Positions 12,321-23,235 of a DNA stretch of 64,000 bases are shown in pieces. Under the pieces are notes generated by a model, which worked only from the letters and a program-made list of their open reading frames with translations, was not told the origin of the DNA and ran no database searches. The stretch's first letter is position 1, and every line of letters begins with the position of its first letter. Location: the NCBI RefSeq assembly GCF_905163445.1, contig NC_053187.1:14136001-14200000 (forward strand), in the 5' to 3' direction. The position numbers and the translations under genes are program-made. Origin of the DNA: Pararge aegeria (taxonomy: Eukaryota; Arthropoda; Insecta; Lepidoptera; Nymphalidae).

Positions 12321-12386
12321 TAAGTCGGTATGTATAAACTTAGCACAGATGTAGTCATCTGTGCTAAGTTTATACCTACCGGCTTA
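12321..12386. other. 66-nt near-perfect inverted repeat
   Basis: 31-nt arms at 12321-12351 and 12356-12386 pair with two mismatches around a 4-nt loop (TAGT). The inner 20 bp (GTATAAACTTAGCACAGATG) are perfect. No flanking transposon is visible. A 4-nt loop is short for a microRNA precursor, so a template-switch or cruciform-prone origin is more likely. Confidence 0.85.
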
Positions 12387-13317
12387 CACGCTCGATAACG
12401 CTACTTGGCCACACGTTTCACGATTATTTAAGGGCATTTGTAGTATGGAAGGAAATTGATTATATCTATATATCAAAAGCTTAAGAGAAAAGGTTCATCC
12501 CTAAGGTGTTGAATAATGGATGAAATTTTATTTCACACTAAGCTTAGGAAATACTAGTCCATCACTGAATTTTTTATAACTGCCCAATTCTTGAAAAATC
12601 GCGCTACGTTCCATACCTTGCACAGATAATGGATAAATGTAATATTTGCTGGAAATCCCCTAAAATTTCTAACCACGGTATCGATACATAATCTGAACTT
12701 TCCCCGTTAATAGTTTTCAATCTGTATCCTGCTCGGTTCATGCAAATGTTAGCTTCATGTACATACCATCTAGCATTACATCTTTGTTAGCATTGAACTT
12801 CGTTAGTGTTTATATTGCCTCCAGTGCAAATTAACCCAACTATGGCGTTGCAAAGCAAGGGTAATGCATTTATCAGTCTATGTTTGGTATAATGTATGCA
12901 TAGGTATTCCGTTATAACGTCGCTTTTACAAATCAGATTTATGAGTTTGATTTTAAACAAAGCTGTTGTTTTCGACATATTGTTTTTATAACGTCTTCCA
13001 CTCTATGAAACTCTCACGCGGCTACAGATCTAACAGTAACTCAATCTCTATCAATTATTTATTTCTCTAAAATAGCAATAGTTGTGAACAATAAATAGAT
13101 TTCTGAAAAAATAAAGATGATGATAATATATAAAACATGTAAGCAGTACGCCGCGATGTCTAAAAACTCTCACTCGCTAATTTCACAATATACCCCGACC
13201 CGCTTTGCATCGCCCGTTACACGGTATTACTTCGCTTACTCAACTGGTCATTCCAGAGATCGCACGTTTTGAAAAAAAAAAACTCTTTTAGTATCAGTAA
13301 AGAATATAGATAGATAA
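12387..13317. other. no feature seen
   Basis: The minus frame at 12787-12978 lacks motifs. No repeats were recognised. Confidence 0.5.
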
Positions 13318-13520
13318 AGCATATTATGAAAATTCAGCTTAATTTCCTCCGCGAACAGCAGGAGAATCTGTATGTTGTTATTTATAATTTCTTCAATCCT
13401 TACACTCCACACCAAACCCATCTTCGGCAATGTACCCTCAAGGAGGGTAAATTAAGCTTAATCTTCTATTCTCCTGTTTTTAGCGGAGTGTAACAAATTA
13501 AGCTTAATTTTCACAATATA
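13318..13520. mobile_element. MITE-like element with long inverted arms
   Basis: The left arm (about 13318-13368; AAAATTCAGCTTAATTTCCT then CCGCGAACAGCAGGAGAAT) is the imperfect reverse complement of the right arm (about 13459-13520; ATTCTCCTGTTTTTAGCGGA then AATTAAGCTTAATTTTCAC). The middle carries CACACCAAACCCATCTTCGG and TGTACCCTCAAGGAGGGTA. The same arm and middle (as TTTGGTGTGG and TCCTGCTTTTCGCGG...TTAAGCTTAATTTTTATGA) recur inverted at 56125-56300. It is a dispersed non-autonomous element with no coding capacity. Confidence 0.7.
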
Positions 13521-15617
13521 ATATAGATTTCCGCAAAGTAACGCCTGCTTTTAACCAATATTTGATAGATAAAGTGATTTGTCCATACGGTCCATATAGG
13601 TTTGTCCTAACCAAAATAGAGCGCATTGTTCCGAAACATCCTGTGGGGCCTATACTGCTTGAGATTCCTGTCGTACCTCTCATTCAAGTTCAAGTACCTT
13701 CAGGTAATCGCTTAGGTACGTCACAAGATGCCGCTTGACATAAATTAGGAATAAAGGCTTCGTTTTCTTTTAGAAAAATCCAAAATTAACTTTTGTTTTA
13801 TATTCATTCAAATGAAATGATGAAAAACCGTTTATAAGCTCATAATTACGATGGCGCTCTTCACAATCACATAGCAATTATTGTTCATTGTAAAGTCAAG
13901 TCTATTCAAAATAAGAATAAGAAATCTATTTCAAAATTAGAAGGGTTTCCTAAAGGTGCAAACAAAGTCAGGTGTATGACATATATACGAACACAAAGAG
14001 GTTAACAAAATTATACTTACCTATTTGTGGTCTCAGTGTTTTTAATTCATACAAAATGTAAAAGAGTTAAGCAGTGTTATGAGTGTGAATTTCAGTACAC
14101 TCGTTATCTTTTCCCTATTGACATTTGGCTCATTATGTTGATTACTACATACGTACAAATAGTATTAAATATTATTAGAAACTCGTGTGAGAATATTCGG
14201 GATATTATATTTAAAAAATAAGTTCTAATTATCCGTTACGACAATTTTAGGTAAACCGCTACCAATGTTCAAGTTTGCGAATATTCAAAATCAGATACAA
14301 AAGCTTTATGTTATTATAATAATTTATCTAACTTATTTTAATATTGAATTCATTAACCCGCTACCTAAATTGAATTGGCATTCATATAAATTAGGTTTGA
14401 ATTTATAATTGAAGTAAAATTAATATCCTAATGAAAATAAACGTAAAAGTTGGTCTTAGTGATATAAGTAATAATGTTGTGCTTCGAAAAGAGTAAAAAA
14501 AAAGTAAATAATTTCTATTTGTTTTAAGATATGTTTCGCGAGAGAAGGATTGAGATTTGAGAGAAAAAGGTTACCTTTTTATAGTAATAACTGACGGGCC
14601 AAAAATATGGCACATCTGCGGTAATTAAAAAAACCGCCAAAAACAGAGCAACCAACTAATGAATTATATTTACTTATATATTTTCTCAAACCTTACCTTT
14701 ATAATTACGGGCCAGAATTGTGCTAATGTCGGATGGCATGCCCCAAACAAGTTTTTGGATACAAGAATCTACTTCAAAGAAGAGAATCTACTTCAGAGAA
14801 GGAATAAAGTTCTTATACTATTTCTTTTTGCTTATAAATATGTTCGTGTAGGTACAAATGTTTATACACATAATATAGAAACCCAATTAGTTTGGAACCC
14901 TTCCGAAGTCCTTAGTCAATAGTCAAAAGCTCTTTCGCATGACGCGGCTTGAAGTAAACTAACTACTAGAGAGCCGGACGGGTTTAAAGCTCACTGATTA
15001 TTGACGTGAGTTTGAACCGTCTTAAGAATTTCGAACCTTTTATAGAAAAATGATAACGAAAATTGTAAGTCTTAAGATTTTTGCATCAAACGGTATATCA
15101 TTCTTGTGGTATAGAGCCCTCCCACTCTACAGACTCACAAAAAGCCATTACTTTATATATTCAAACCTATTAGCAGGTAAAAACTCCTACAGACTATAGC
15201 TAACTCTAAAATAATAAAAAGTTTTACCCTTCTGTACATTAACAACTCTTCAATTGCTTCAAGAAATGTTTATTTGTTTATTTTATTGTAGAGTGCGGTG
15301 CGGGTGCATTCACACAGGTGAACATTCGCCCTGTTCACTGACCTGCCAAATACGCTTATAACATATGTAGCCCTATTGCAACATAGCACATCTCAATAGC
15401 TTGAGTATTTAAACACTAGCATAGACTAAAATAGACCTAATAAACTTTTGTTCCAAGTATAAGATGAAAGAAGGCGATGAACCTATTAATTTTGGATTCA
15501 AATATTAGATTGTAGCAAATGCACTTTACGATAATAAATTCAGCCATAATCCTTAAAGTCAGCCAATCCTTGTAGGAGTAGTGTGGTTTTTTTTAAATTC
15601 CAGACTTAGTTGTCCCT
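13521..15617. other. no feature seen
   Basis: Unique AT-rich DNA. Frames at 14027-14221 and 14659-14922 (plus) are AT-codon driven. A strong minus-strand donor-like site (AATAG|GTAAGTATAA at 14011-14025) has no matching acceptor or coding frame. Confidence 0.5.
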
Positions 15618-15672
15618 ATGGTTGCCAGTATGGTGGTAACTAGCCACAGCCGAAGCCTCCCACCAGACAGAC
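15618..15672 (-). repeat. SINE-B core fragment
   Basis: GGTGGTAACTAGCCACAGCC and GAAGCCTCCCACCAGACAG match the central block of SINE-B in reverse orientation (compare 57801 and 58022-58060). Confidence 0.75.
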
Positions 15673-15821
15673 GAGTGGATGGAGTTATGCTTAGTCTAAT
15701 TGGGAACCTATTGGGATTTCTCGTAGTTACGTATTACATCATGCTTTGTTATTAAGATATAAGTATCAATAATATAATTTGGGGGTATAGGATAAATTTA
15801 TCCGCCACACCCAAAACACTT

Positions 15822-15893
15822 AGCCAGCTACCATTTTAAACCAACAGCCAACATAAAGTATTACCAGCTGAGATTGCAATCAGAGGTTAACAT
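15822..15893 (+). repeat. SINE-B tail fragment
   Basis: AGCTACCATTTTAAAC, then ACCAGCTGAGATTGCAATCA and GAGGTTAACA match the SINE-B 3' tail (GCTACCATCTTA...CACCAGGTGAGATTGCAGTC). The fragment at 15618 is in opposite orientation, so the two are separate insertions. Confidence 0.65.
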
Positions 15894-16839
15894 ACAGGAA
15901 AATTAAAAAAAAAACTTCGCCCGACCTGATTATCTAATAAGCACTTACAACGTTCTCAGTTACCTAATAATATTATGATTACAAGAATTAACATACAAAA
16001 TAAACATATATAAACGTACCTACATATCTATGTTAATTCATATCAATATAGTTATATGTTTTATCATTGAGATACTCTGAGAATACATATTGAATGACAT
16101 TTACATCAATATTCGCAGAGTATCACTATAGTACGCTATATTAATATCATGTCTCTTGTATAATGTTTAATGTCTTCTTTCATTAATTTGTCTGATAGTT
16201 ATCCATAAATTATGTAGTTCTATCTAGTTAGTGTAAGTGGTCCTGCCGTGCTAACAAGAAGTTCAAGAAATAAATAAATAGCGGTGTGATATATATTGAA
16301 TAAAAGAGAAAAGGTTTTTTTGAAGTTATCTTTTGGCGCGCTAGGGAAAAATTGTGAGAGTACAGCTTTACGATGCGCGCGCACCGTCACAAAAAACCGA
16401 CACCATGAAGTTAGCTATACTTAGTCAAAATGTATATTTTCTAAAAAAGGTTTGACAGTTGACTTTTAATAATTCATACAATACCTTTTTTCTATTGTTA
16501 GTGTCGTTTTTTCTACAAACGTAGAATAAGGCGAAAAATCAAATTTTTAAAAAAGATTTTTATCCTGTTATTATTTAAGTTACCTCAACTATTTAACTCA
16601 TAATACCCTGCGTACACAAGAGTGCCCGATAGTGGCACTAGTGAGTATACGTAATTCCTTCTCGTTTTAATACTCAACTTTGTTATGAACATGACAGTGT
16701 TGTTTACCCAAGTGGAATAAAATACATATTTATAATTCGTTTATACAATATTCAAGTAAGCAGCTAGCAGTGCTGACCTACTCGTGTTACTTGTTCTTAT
16801 AAATTCTTGAGTATGTTATGTGCCATTTTTTGACCACCA
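15894..16839. other. unassigned; GCGCGC-containing block at 16310-16420
   Basis: Within AT-rich DNA, 16330-16400 holds TTTTGGCGCGCTAGGG and GATGCGCGCGCACCGTCAC. This local CpG-rich patch looks like part of a dispersed element, but I cannot place it. Confidence 0.35.
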
Positions 16840-17140
16840 CCCTGTTAGTTAGCGCTGTGGTCTTGTTGACGACAGGGACGATTTCGGAATTTTGAAATTC
16901 AAATTTTCCTCTGGTCCGGTGATGTGACAGGCTTCGGCTGTAGCTAGTTAGCCTACCGACAAAGACGTCCCTCCAAGTCATTTAGCGTTTTGCGACCATG
17001 CCGCATAGAAACCTTTTAGGAATATGGTATTAATATAACATATAATATAACATATCCCGAATAGGTTAGCTCTTGGACTAGACACATCTTAGACTAATTA
17101 TCATTCCCCACCAGGTGAGCTTGCAGGAAAGAACTAACTT
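16840..17140 (+). repeat. SINE-B, degraded near full-length copy
   Basis: In order: a tRNA-like head remnant (GTTAGCGCTGTGGTCTTGTT), the AATTTTCCTCTGGTCCGGTG linker, CTTCGGCTGTAGCTAGTTAG, CCTACCGACAAAGACGTCCC, the fold remnant TAGGAATATGG, and the tail CCACCAGGTGAGCTTGCAGG. A 64-codon minus frame over it is a shadow. Confidence 0.65.
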
Positions 17141-17639
17141 GAAGTGGAATAAAAAATTAATAAACAATGTTTTTTAGAATTTTTATTTTTATGTACGTTT
17201 ACTTACGCTAACTTGGCGTTGCAAATGTGGTTTGAAACGCCAAGTTCAAGATTAATCCATCATCCAGAGAACATCCAGCCATCTTCATAACTGTTTCTAC
17301 CAATTTTGATTACTTTTGTTATCCCGATCCCCTACGGAATAGCTATTTAAATTAGGAATCAGTGGCTTTCATCATTTGAATATAAAAAATTGTGAAGCAC
17401 TTTCTTATATCACGTGCTACGTGTAAAATAGTAATAAAATAAATATTAATAAAAACTTTTGATGGAAAGAAAGTTGAAGCCTTTATTGCTTTGCCGTTGG
17501 TCCCCACACTAGATGGCCTGTATTGCGGAGACCATTGGTTACCCACTAAAACATCCAAACATCCAAAACACTACGTAAGAGAAACAAAGGAGATTTAGTT
17601 GCTACTTGGCCCTGCTTTGCCATCATATACGGAACTGTC
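17141..17639. other. unassigned; 11-bp hairpin at 17210-17246
   Basis: AACTTGGCGTT and AACGCCAAGTT are perfect inverted repeats about 14 nt apart. The AACGCCAAGT string also occurs in family D (20000), so this may be a family D remnant. The rest is unassigned. Confidence 0.4.
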
Positions 17640-17820
17640 ATAATGACAGGTAAGCGCTGTCATAACACTTTGTGAAACAAGCGTAATATTCCTCCATGCA
17701 GCGTATGCCGGCTGCATTGGGTGTAGAGCGCCTTCCTTCCTCCTGATAGTTCTACCTTAACTGGTACATTTTCAATACTGCCAAAGGTAAATTAAATAGT
17801 ATTGAATCGTTATCACAGTA
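17640..17820 (+). promoter_or_regulatory. upstream flank of CpG block, with donor-like site
   Basis: CTGTCATAATGACAG at about 17635-17649 is a 7-bp inverted repeat with a 1-nt centre. It is followed at once by GTAAGCG, a good plus-strand donor motif. G+C rises through this stretch into the CpG block. No complete upstream exon can be supported. Confidence 0.25.
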
Positions 17821-17994
17821 GTGCATAGTGGCAGCTCGGCCGATAAGCGCAGGGCGAGCAAAGCGCGCCGAACGCGCGGCGGCGGCAGCGGCAGTTATAT
17901 TCCGTTGGCAAGTGCGGCCACACGCGTATCGCGGCCCGCAGCCGCCCGCAATCCGCCGCTGTTTCCGCGCTCGCTTCTGCCGTATAACCCTCAG
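17821..17994 (+). promoter_or_regulatory. CpG-dense block: putative promoter and non-coding first exon
   Basis: Counting by eye, 17821-18000 is 120/180 G+C with 27 CpG dinucleotides, in a window that is otherwise about one-third G+C. On the plus strand it ends ACCCTCAG|GTAAACAC, a credible 5' splice site at 17994/17995. TCACAGT just upstream (17814-17820) resembles an insect initiator. There is no ATG in the plus-strand frame that crosses the donor, so a 5' UTR exon is more likely than a coding one. All six frames tend to be open here because GC-rich DNA has few stops, so the Arg/Ala-rich frames on both strands are not evidence of protein. Which strand is transcribed is inference. Confidence 0.45.
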
Positions 17995-19374
17995 GTAAAC
18001 ACGCTCCGTACACCCCACACTGTGTATCATCCCGAATCCCACCCTCCAAGCGTGTGCTCGAACAACACGTAAAGGAAAAGCAACATTAAAACTAATTAAA
18101 AACACTAACTAAAATATAATCACGAAAATCTATAATTGTTTACATAATGTATTGTGTCCAAGTGAATTTGGATAACGATCAAAATTCGTGATCTTCGTTT
18201 TCGATGATTATTTCGCGTATTTTTGTATCGCGGACAGACATTCTGTCACTAACGACGTATATTGTCATATGTTTTTGAAACGTAACAGCTATGAACAAGT
18301 GTCTTTTGTTTACGAATAAATTACCTGTGATAATGAGGTAATAGCGATGCGACTTCAATATACATACTATAAACAGTAATGGACGTAAATCAAAATGATT
18401 ATTTATTATGGGAGAATCAAAATCAATTTTGTTATTGATTAGCCCATAAAAGATTAAACTACGGACCAGCCTAAATTATAGCATTACGGATTTCAGTAGT
18501 TTTAAAGTATTATGTGCAACTGTATACTGATTTATACAAGAACTGTTTTTAATTGATGAAAATACCCTGAAAACTGAGCGAGTAAAGGAAACGTACAAAG
18601 TTCAACTACAAACTGGTACTACATGTAATTATGGACCATTATTAAAGGAGTTTTCAACAACTATATCGGCCTGCTTATCCAAATCAACCTTGAGATTAAC
18701 CACAGTTTAATCTACTTATCAAGATTGATGTCATGTTATCAGCATCATTAAAATGATCTTATAAGAGCGTTCCATTGGGACCGAACTGAAATCGAGAAAA
18801 CATTACTAAACAAGAATTTGTCACCTACATGGAGGAAGGCAAAAGTTTTTGGCATTGCGAACTAACTTTGGATATCGGCGTTATCGAGGCAATTTAAATA
18901 TCTTATCGAGTTTCTGAAGTGTCTCCGGCTGATCTGGAGTTTATCACTGGCGTCGTATTGTGCGAGTAAGTTATTGAATGGCGTCATGTGCTAAAATGTG
19001 TTTTCACTCACCGCTCTTAAAAGAAAAGAAGATATAATATTTTGAAGTTAAGAATCTTTTTATTTCAAATTGCACAACACTACCTTTCATTCTAAATTAA
19101 GAAGCAGTTGATAAAATACAAATATTTACTATTACGCGATATTGTTTAGTTCGACGTATTCATAGAGTTAGTGGGTTAAATTATTTCAATAAACAATCAT
19201 CTTCAGGGCTATACAATTTTACATACATAGTCTTGCTTTTTCATACGTTTGTACTTTATATTCATTAAATTCCTACTTAAGTATGACTTGAGGTAATGTA
19301 TTATGATTTATGTTCCGTTAAATAAAGGACGGAATATATTATTATTATTCAATCTCAAGCTATATTATATATGG
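17995..19374. other. unique sequence downstream of the CpG block
   Basis: No known repeat is visible for about 1.3 kb, which is long for this window and fits the first intron or promoter-proximal DNA of a gene. A donor-like GCGA|GTAAGTT occurs at about 18964, without a supportable exon. Confidence 0.4.
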
Positions 19375-19440
19375 TAGGTATGACTTTGTCGGTAGGTAGA
19401 TAACTAGCCGCGGCCGAAACCATCCGGCAAGCTAGACCTG
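19375..19440 (-). repeat. SINE-B core fragment
   Basis: TTTGTCGGTAGGTAGATAAC and TAGCCGCGGCCGAAACC match the SINE-B central block in reverse orientation. Both flanking parts are absent. Confidence 0.65.
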
Positions 19441-19507
19441 TACCAAATAACAAATCATAAATAGTGTTAAATTATCTGCACTGGGTATCTTTCCCAAGAG
19501 AGGGAAA

Positions 19508-19562
19508 TTTTTATGAATACGTAGGTAAATGTATATAAAATTTACCTACGTATTCATAAAAA
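19508..19562. other. 55-nt perfect inverted repeat
   Basis: 23-nt arms at 19508-19530 and 19540-19562 (core ATGAATACGTAGGTAAAT) are perfectly complementary around a 9-nt loop. The match continues outward into an A/T run with one indel. There is no recognised element around it. Confidence 0.85.
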
Positions 19563-19964
19563 ATTTTAACTACTTAACCAAAGTGATATTAAATTTCAAG
19601 GTTTCGCGATATTTCATTATGATGTCGTCATAATAAAATGTTTATTAAAAAAAATATCACCTTCTCTCTTTTATGTGACGTCCATTATAATTATTTAGCA
19701 TGATAAAAGAATAACGCATATTATTCCATATAAAAAGTCCCCACTTTTTTTTGTTATTTGCGTACCTAACCTTAGATATATATCAGAGACATTTATAGCT
19801 ACTATATACTTTGTCATATAATATATCTTATATTATAATAATATAAATGCGAAAGTGTGTACCTTATTTTTTTTACTTGCTTCTTTCTTACTTAAGTTCG
19901 GCTTTTTAGTTTACATCCTAGACATACGATAAGAAAAGCAATCTGCGCTTTTATATGGGTTTTC
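19563..19964. other. AT-rich, nothing assigned
   Basis: TAATATAAATGCGAAAGTGT at about 19838-19858 resembles the start of a common lepidopteran dispersed repeat. The rest is unassigned. Confidence 0.35.
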
Positions 19965-20410
19965 AAATTCAAAATTAATTTATTTCACGCAAGCACTTTT
20001 GTAACGCCAAGTATATCGGTTATTAGTGACTCTACCACGCACCGGTTCGAAAGAAAGATTCTACTAAGCGAAGAAACTAAGCAGTTGTCCTTTTTTAACA
20101 TTTTTATCTATTTTACAATAATTCTTCAATCTTGTGTTAGATGAAAGCTGATCGGTCTGTTTCAGGCAACCTTGTCATTAATTTTATAGTAACTTTGAGG
20201 TATTAAATGTGGTTTAATACATATAAAATATGTAAAGCTTATGCCAACGAAAACCTAATTTTACCGTCGGTAGCATTTACTCAACCCCACAAAGGTTTTC
20301 TGTACTTTTCTGAAATTATTTCAAAAGATAACTCACGTTCCTTAGCAAGGAATCTGATCGTAACGATATTTTGCTCACAGAGTTTGAAAACGGATGTAAG
20401 ATGGACTTTT
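19965..20410 (+). repeat. family D dispersed repeat
   Basis: TCAAAATTAATTTATTTCAC and GCAAGCACTTTTGTAACGCC, then CACCGGTTCGAAAGAAAGAT and GAAGAAACTAAGCAGTTG align step by step with the copy at 50216-50600. Near the far end, CTCAACCCCACAAAGGTTTT matches CTTAACCCCACAAAGGAGCT there. The family is long and non-tRNA, probably the 3' part of a non-LTR retrotransposon. The plus frame at 20207-20413 is part of it and not a host gene. Confidence 0.7.
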
Positions 20411-21093
20411 TAAAAAAAAAACCTGCAATCCTGCCTAAACAATTCGCGGGCTACAGCTACTATATATTATAACTTTATCATAATTTAGTAGTTCAAGATG
20501 AAAAAATACGAGTTCATACCAAACTAATCCCATTGGCAACCGCGATCAACGCAATTGGGTCGAAATAAAATTATCAGAAACCACGATTAAAATCAGAGTA
20601 ATATTATTTGTTGATATCCTCATTTAAAATGTTGGTTCAAAAAGCGAGCAGATTATAGAGAATTGAATATACATTACCATTATCTAGCCATTACTAGCCA
20701 TTACCAGCCATCTACAGGTCACAGGTAACCCCTCAGAATGAAAAGGGTTTAAGGCCGCAGTCCACCACACTGGCCAAATATGTATTCGGAAACTTAGAAT
20801 AATATACCTATAGGATACTATTTATCCCAAAAATACAATGTTCATGTATTCATCCTTCTTTCACACATCAACTGCCCTTTCTTTTTACGCATTTAATAAA
20901 TATTTGGTTTTTTAGAAGCGGTCTACTTTTCGGAATTATGCGCGTTTTAAGGAATTTAATATAACTTGCTTTGACGGAGACGGAAAAGATCGTGAGGAAA
21001 AATGTATGCCTCAGAGTTCCACTACTTATTACATGAAATTTATATATTTTGAAACAAACCAACGAAAAATATATTTTTCTAGGGAAATAATAA
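20411..21093. repeat. SINE-C fragments in unassigned DNA
   Basis: 20735-20775 (TTTAAGGCCGCAGTCCACCA) is a reversed SINE-C piece. 20930-21025 (GAAAAGATCGTGAGGAAA then GCCTCAGAGTTCC) is a forward SINE-C body piece. A three-fold tandem of about 10 bp (TAGCCATTAC-like) lies at 20685-20712. Confidence 0.5.
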
Positions 21094-21405
21094 TTACAAA
21101 CTAAAATTAATTTTTACAATAACTATAAACCGTCTAACATTTATGGGCATGGTACCCAAAATGCTGGCGCTATTGCCCCTTTGAATAGCTGGACTTAGCC
21201 GTTGGGCTAAATAAGCGCCAGCTCTTGGGTCACCAGACGTAAGAACCAATTTTTGTGACACTATCTTAATAAAATTTTTCGTGTCCGAAGACCATAGCCC
21301 CAGAGTCTCAAACGCAAGCGCAAAAACGTAGTCATTACAATTAACGGAGTATTTACGGCGCTTAAGCATTTGAGCAGATTCGGCAGCTGCTGCCGCTTAG
21401 TTCTA
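21094..21405 (-). pseudogene. C-terminal relic of a retroelement-encoded protein
   Basis: The frame opens upstream of the first ATG: Ala-rich residues (AAAAAES) precede MLKRRKYS. It then reads FALAFETLGLWSSDTKNFI, GDPRAGAYLAQRLS and GNSASILGTMP. The series ETLG...SGDPRAG-x2-LAQRLS-x-AIQRGN-x-AS-x-LGT is a conserved ending that I know from uncharacterised retrotransposon polyproteins in insects and other invertebrates. About 90 residues remain, there is an upstream stop, and the tail after LGTMP looks like non-coding DNA. It is not a host gene. The exact retroelement clade is uncertain. Confidence 0.6.
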
Positions 21406-22831
21406 TTTAATGTTCTCAAATTCATGTGAAATTGTAAAATTTACCAATAGCCCTACATGGTGGACTTATTCTGGGATAAGACCTATCCTTTGTAGTGGTT
21501 GAAAATGTTGATTATCATGACTTAATAATCAAGTGCGTAAATATTATCTTAATTATTTCATGTAAATTAGGTATATTCGTAATGAATTATTAATATTATG
21601 TCTATCAGGATTAAAGCTGTCTTCTTAGTAATGTCATTGTTTAACGTAGGAACGTGTTTTGATTTACTTGCCATTATTTGGTACATCATTTTGATTGGTA
21701 TAAGTTACTTACTGTTTGTTTTTTGATGAGGGAGGGGTAGAATGAGACCTGCAGCCGTATTAGATTGAACTATGAGACCTCGTCTAAGCATTTAACCGTA
21801 TTTTAGCTATTAGGCTATAATTTGTTGGAAAAATCTTTTAAATATAATAGAGTCCCTTATGAGCTCTTTTAGCTACCAGCAATTAAAAGCCAATACCTAC
21901 AAGGACCTTTGAATGCACCTATTGTATAGTAATATTGACGTAAAAAATATACTTTAACATATTATTATTTAAAAGTACCTAGAGAGGCAGCTCCAAAATT
22001 TCCTTTGGGATAAAAGCTTATATTCCCAATTCCATATGATTTGTCTACTCATCGTAGACAATATGTTGGGTTCTCTAACTTATGTCCGTATCTGTTTATG
22101 TTGAAGGACTAGATATTGAAGAATGAAGTCGTTTGATTTCTTCTCGATATATTTTACTGTCATAGTAAAAATTCGAATTCTCCGAAGGCAGTAAGCCTTC
22201 CTTTAACTTCTTTTCTAAGGAGAAGAAAAATAATTGGAGTTCATTGGACACAATAATTTCAATATGGGGCCAAATAACACTAACTGAGGTATTTATATTA
22301 CGATTAAGGTATGCAACATATAAATATTTATAGATTTAATTTTTAATGATAAAACCAGCTCATAGTTAGGAAATTTGAATTTTTTTACCCCTGTGACCTG
22401 GAGAACTCGTTCTGCCTTCGTTCTCGCTATTTCAAATGTGATTATAGGACTAAAAATCCACCAATCCAGATTCGAGCAGCGTGGTGGGGTTATGCTGAAA
22501 ATCTTTCGTCCTATTAACTAAGAATTTAACCTCAGTGAGATAAATTGTCATTGAACTCTTAACCGGTAAAGTAACAAAAACTTATATAACGAACATTGTG
22601 ATTGTTATTAATGATTGGTGTTTTTGTAAGAACTCGTTCACGTTGTTAACCTTCTACTACGAGATAAAGATTTTTTTGTACTTATTTAAAGTGAAAGTTG
22701 ACTGATCTATTTAGTTTTTGTTTTTGTCACAGTTCAGACATTAATGCGGTAGATTATGGCCATTGAATGCCATGTACGTACATACGATGGATAAAAGCGT
22801 GAGCTGATGTTTAGAAGTTTTATAATTCTGC
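21406..22831. other. mostly unassigned
   Basis: 22461-22505 carries a short lepidopteran repeat core (GAGCAGCGTGGTGGGGTTAT) shared with 868-910. No gene was recognised in the rest. Confidence 0.45.
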
Positions 22832-22968
22832 TATAAGTTAGCCCTTGACTGCGATTTCACCTCGTGGTAATCATGATGCAATCTGGGCTGGCAGCTGGCA
22901 AACATGCTAGGTTGGATAGGGGTTTCCCCGCGGCATCATACCAGAACACTAAATTTGATTGATAGGCG
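22832..22968 (-). repeat. SINE-B 3' part
   Basis: ATAAGTTAGCCCTTGACTGC, then TTTCACCTCGTGGTAATCAT and GCGGCATCATACCAGAACAC match SINE-B in reverse. It stops abruptly and SINE-C sequence follows at once, giving a composite. Confidence 0.75.
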
Positions 22969-23235
22969 GAACGTCTTTATCTGAGAGTGCTCTATAACGT
23001 TCTCAAAGGCGTGCGAAATCTACTGCACTCGGCCAACGCGGTGGACTAGGGCCTAAACCCTTCTGAAGGTGATCATGGATGATGATGCAGGTTTCCTAAA
23101 GATGAAGTGATGAAGAGCAAATCTAATAAATGCATTAATAACACTAACTTGTCTATTCTTATCCTTCTCATTCTGAGAGGAGACCTTTGCCTTATAGTGG
23201 GCCTATAATGGGTTGATAATGGTGATAATGATCAG
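22969..23235 (+). repeat. SINE-C, interrupted copy
   Basis: The first half is at 22976-23055 (GAGAGTGCTCTATAACGTTC, CAACGCGGTGGACTAGGGCC, TAAACCCTTCT). The second half is at 23163-23231 (CCTTCTCATTCTGAGAGGAG, then TATAATGGGTTGATAATGG). CCTTCT is present at both edges of the roughly 105-bp intervening DNA. An insertion with a short target duplication, or two overlapping copies, would both explain this. Confidence 0.65.

Noticed and set aside
14011..14030. Strong donor-like AATAG|GTAAGTATAA on the minus strand
   Set aside because: No acceptor or open frame lies behind it. Such sites are expected by chance in AT-rich DNA.
17752..18105. 117-codon minus frame and 83-codon plus frame over the CpG block
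   Set aside because: GC-rich DNA has few stops on any strand. The Ala and Arg runs come from GCC/GCG repeats, and the plus frame has only a GTG start.
21705..21760. Possible 36-nt microexon on the minus strand (AACA|GTAAGTAAC donor, GGCTGCAG acceptor)
   Set aside because: The pyrimidine tract is poor and the open frame of 12 codons has no weight at this length.
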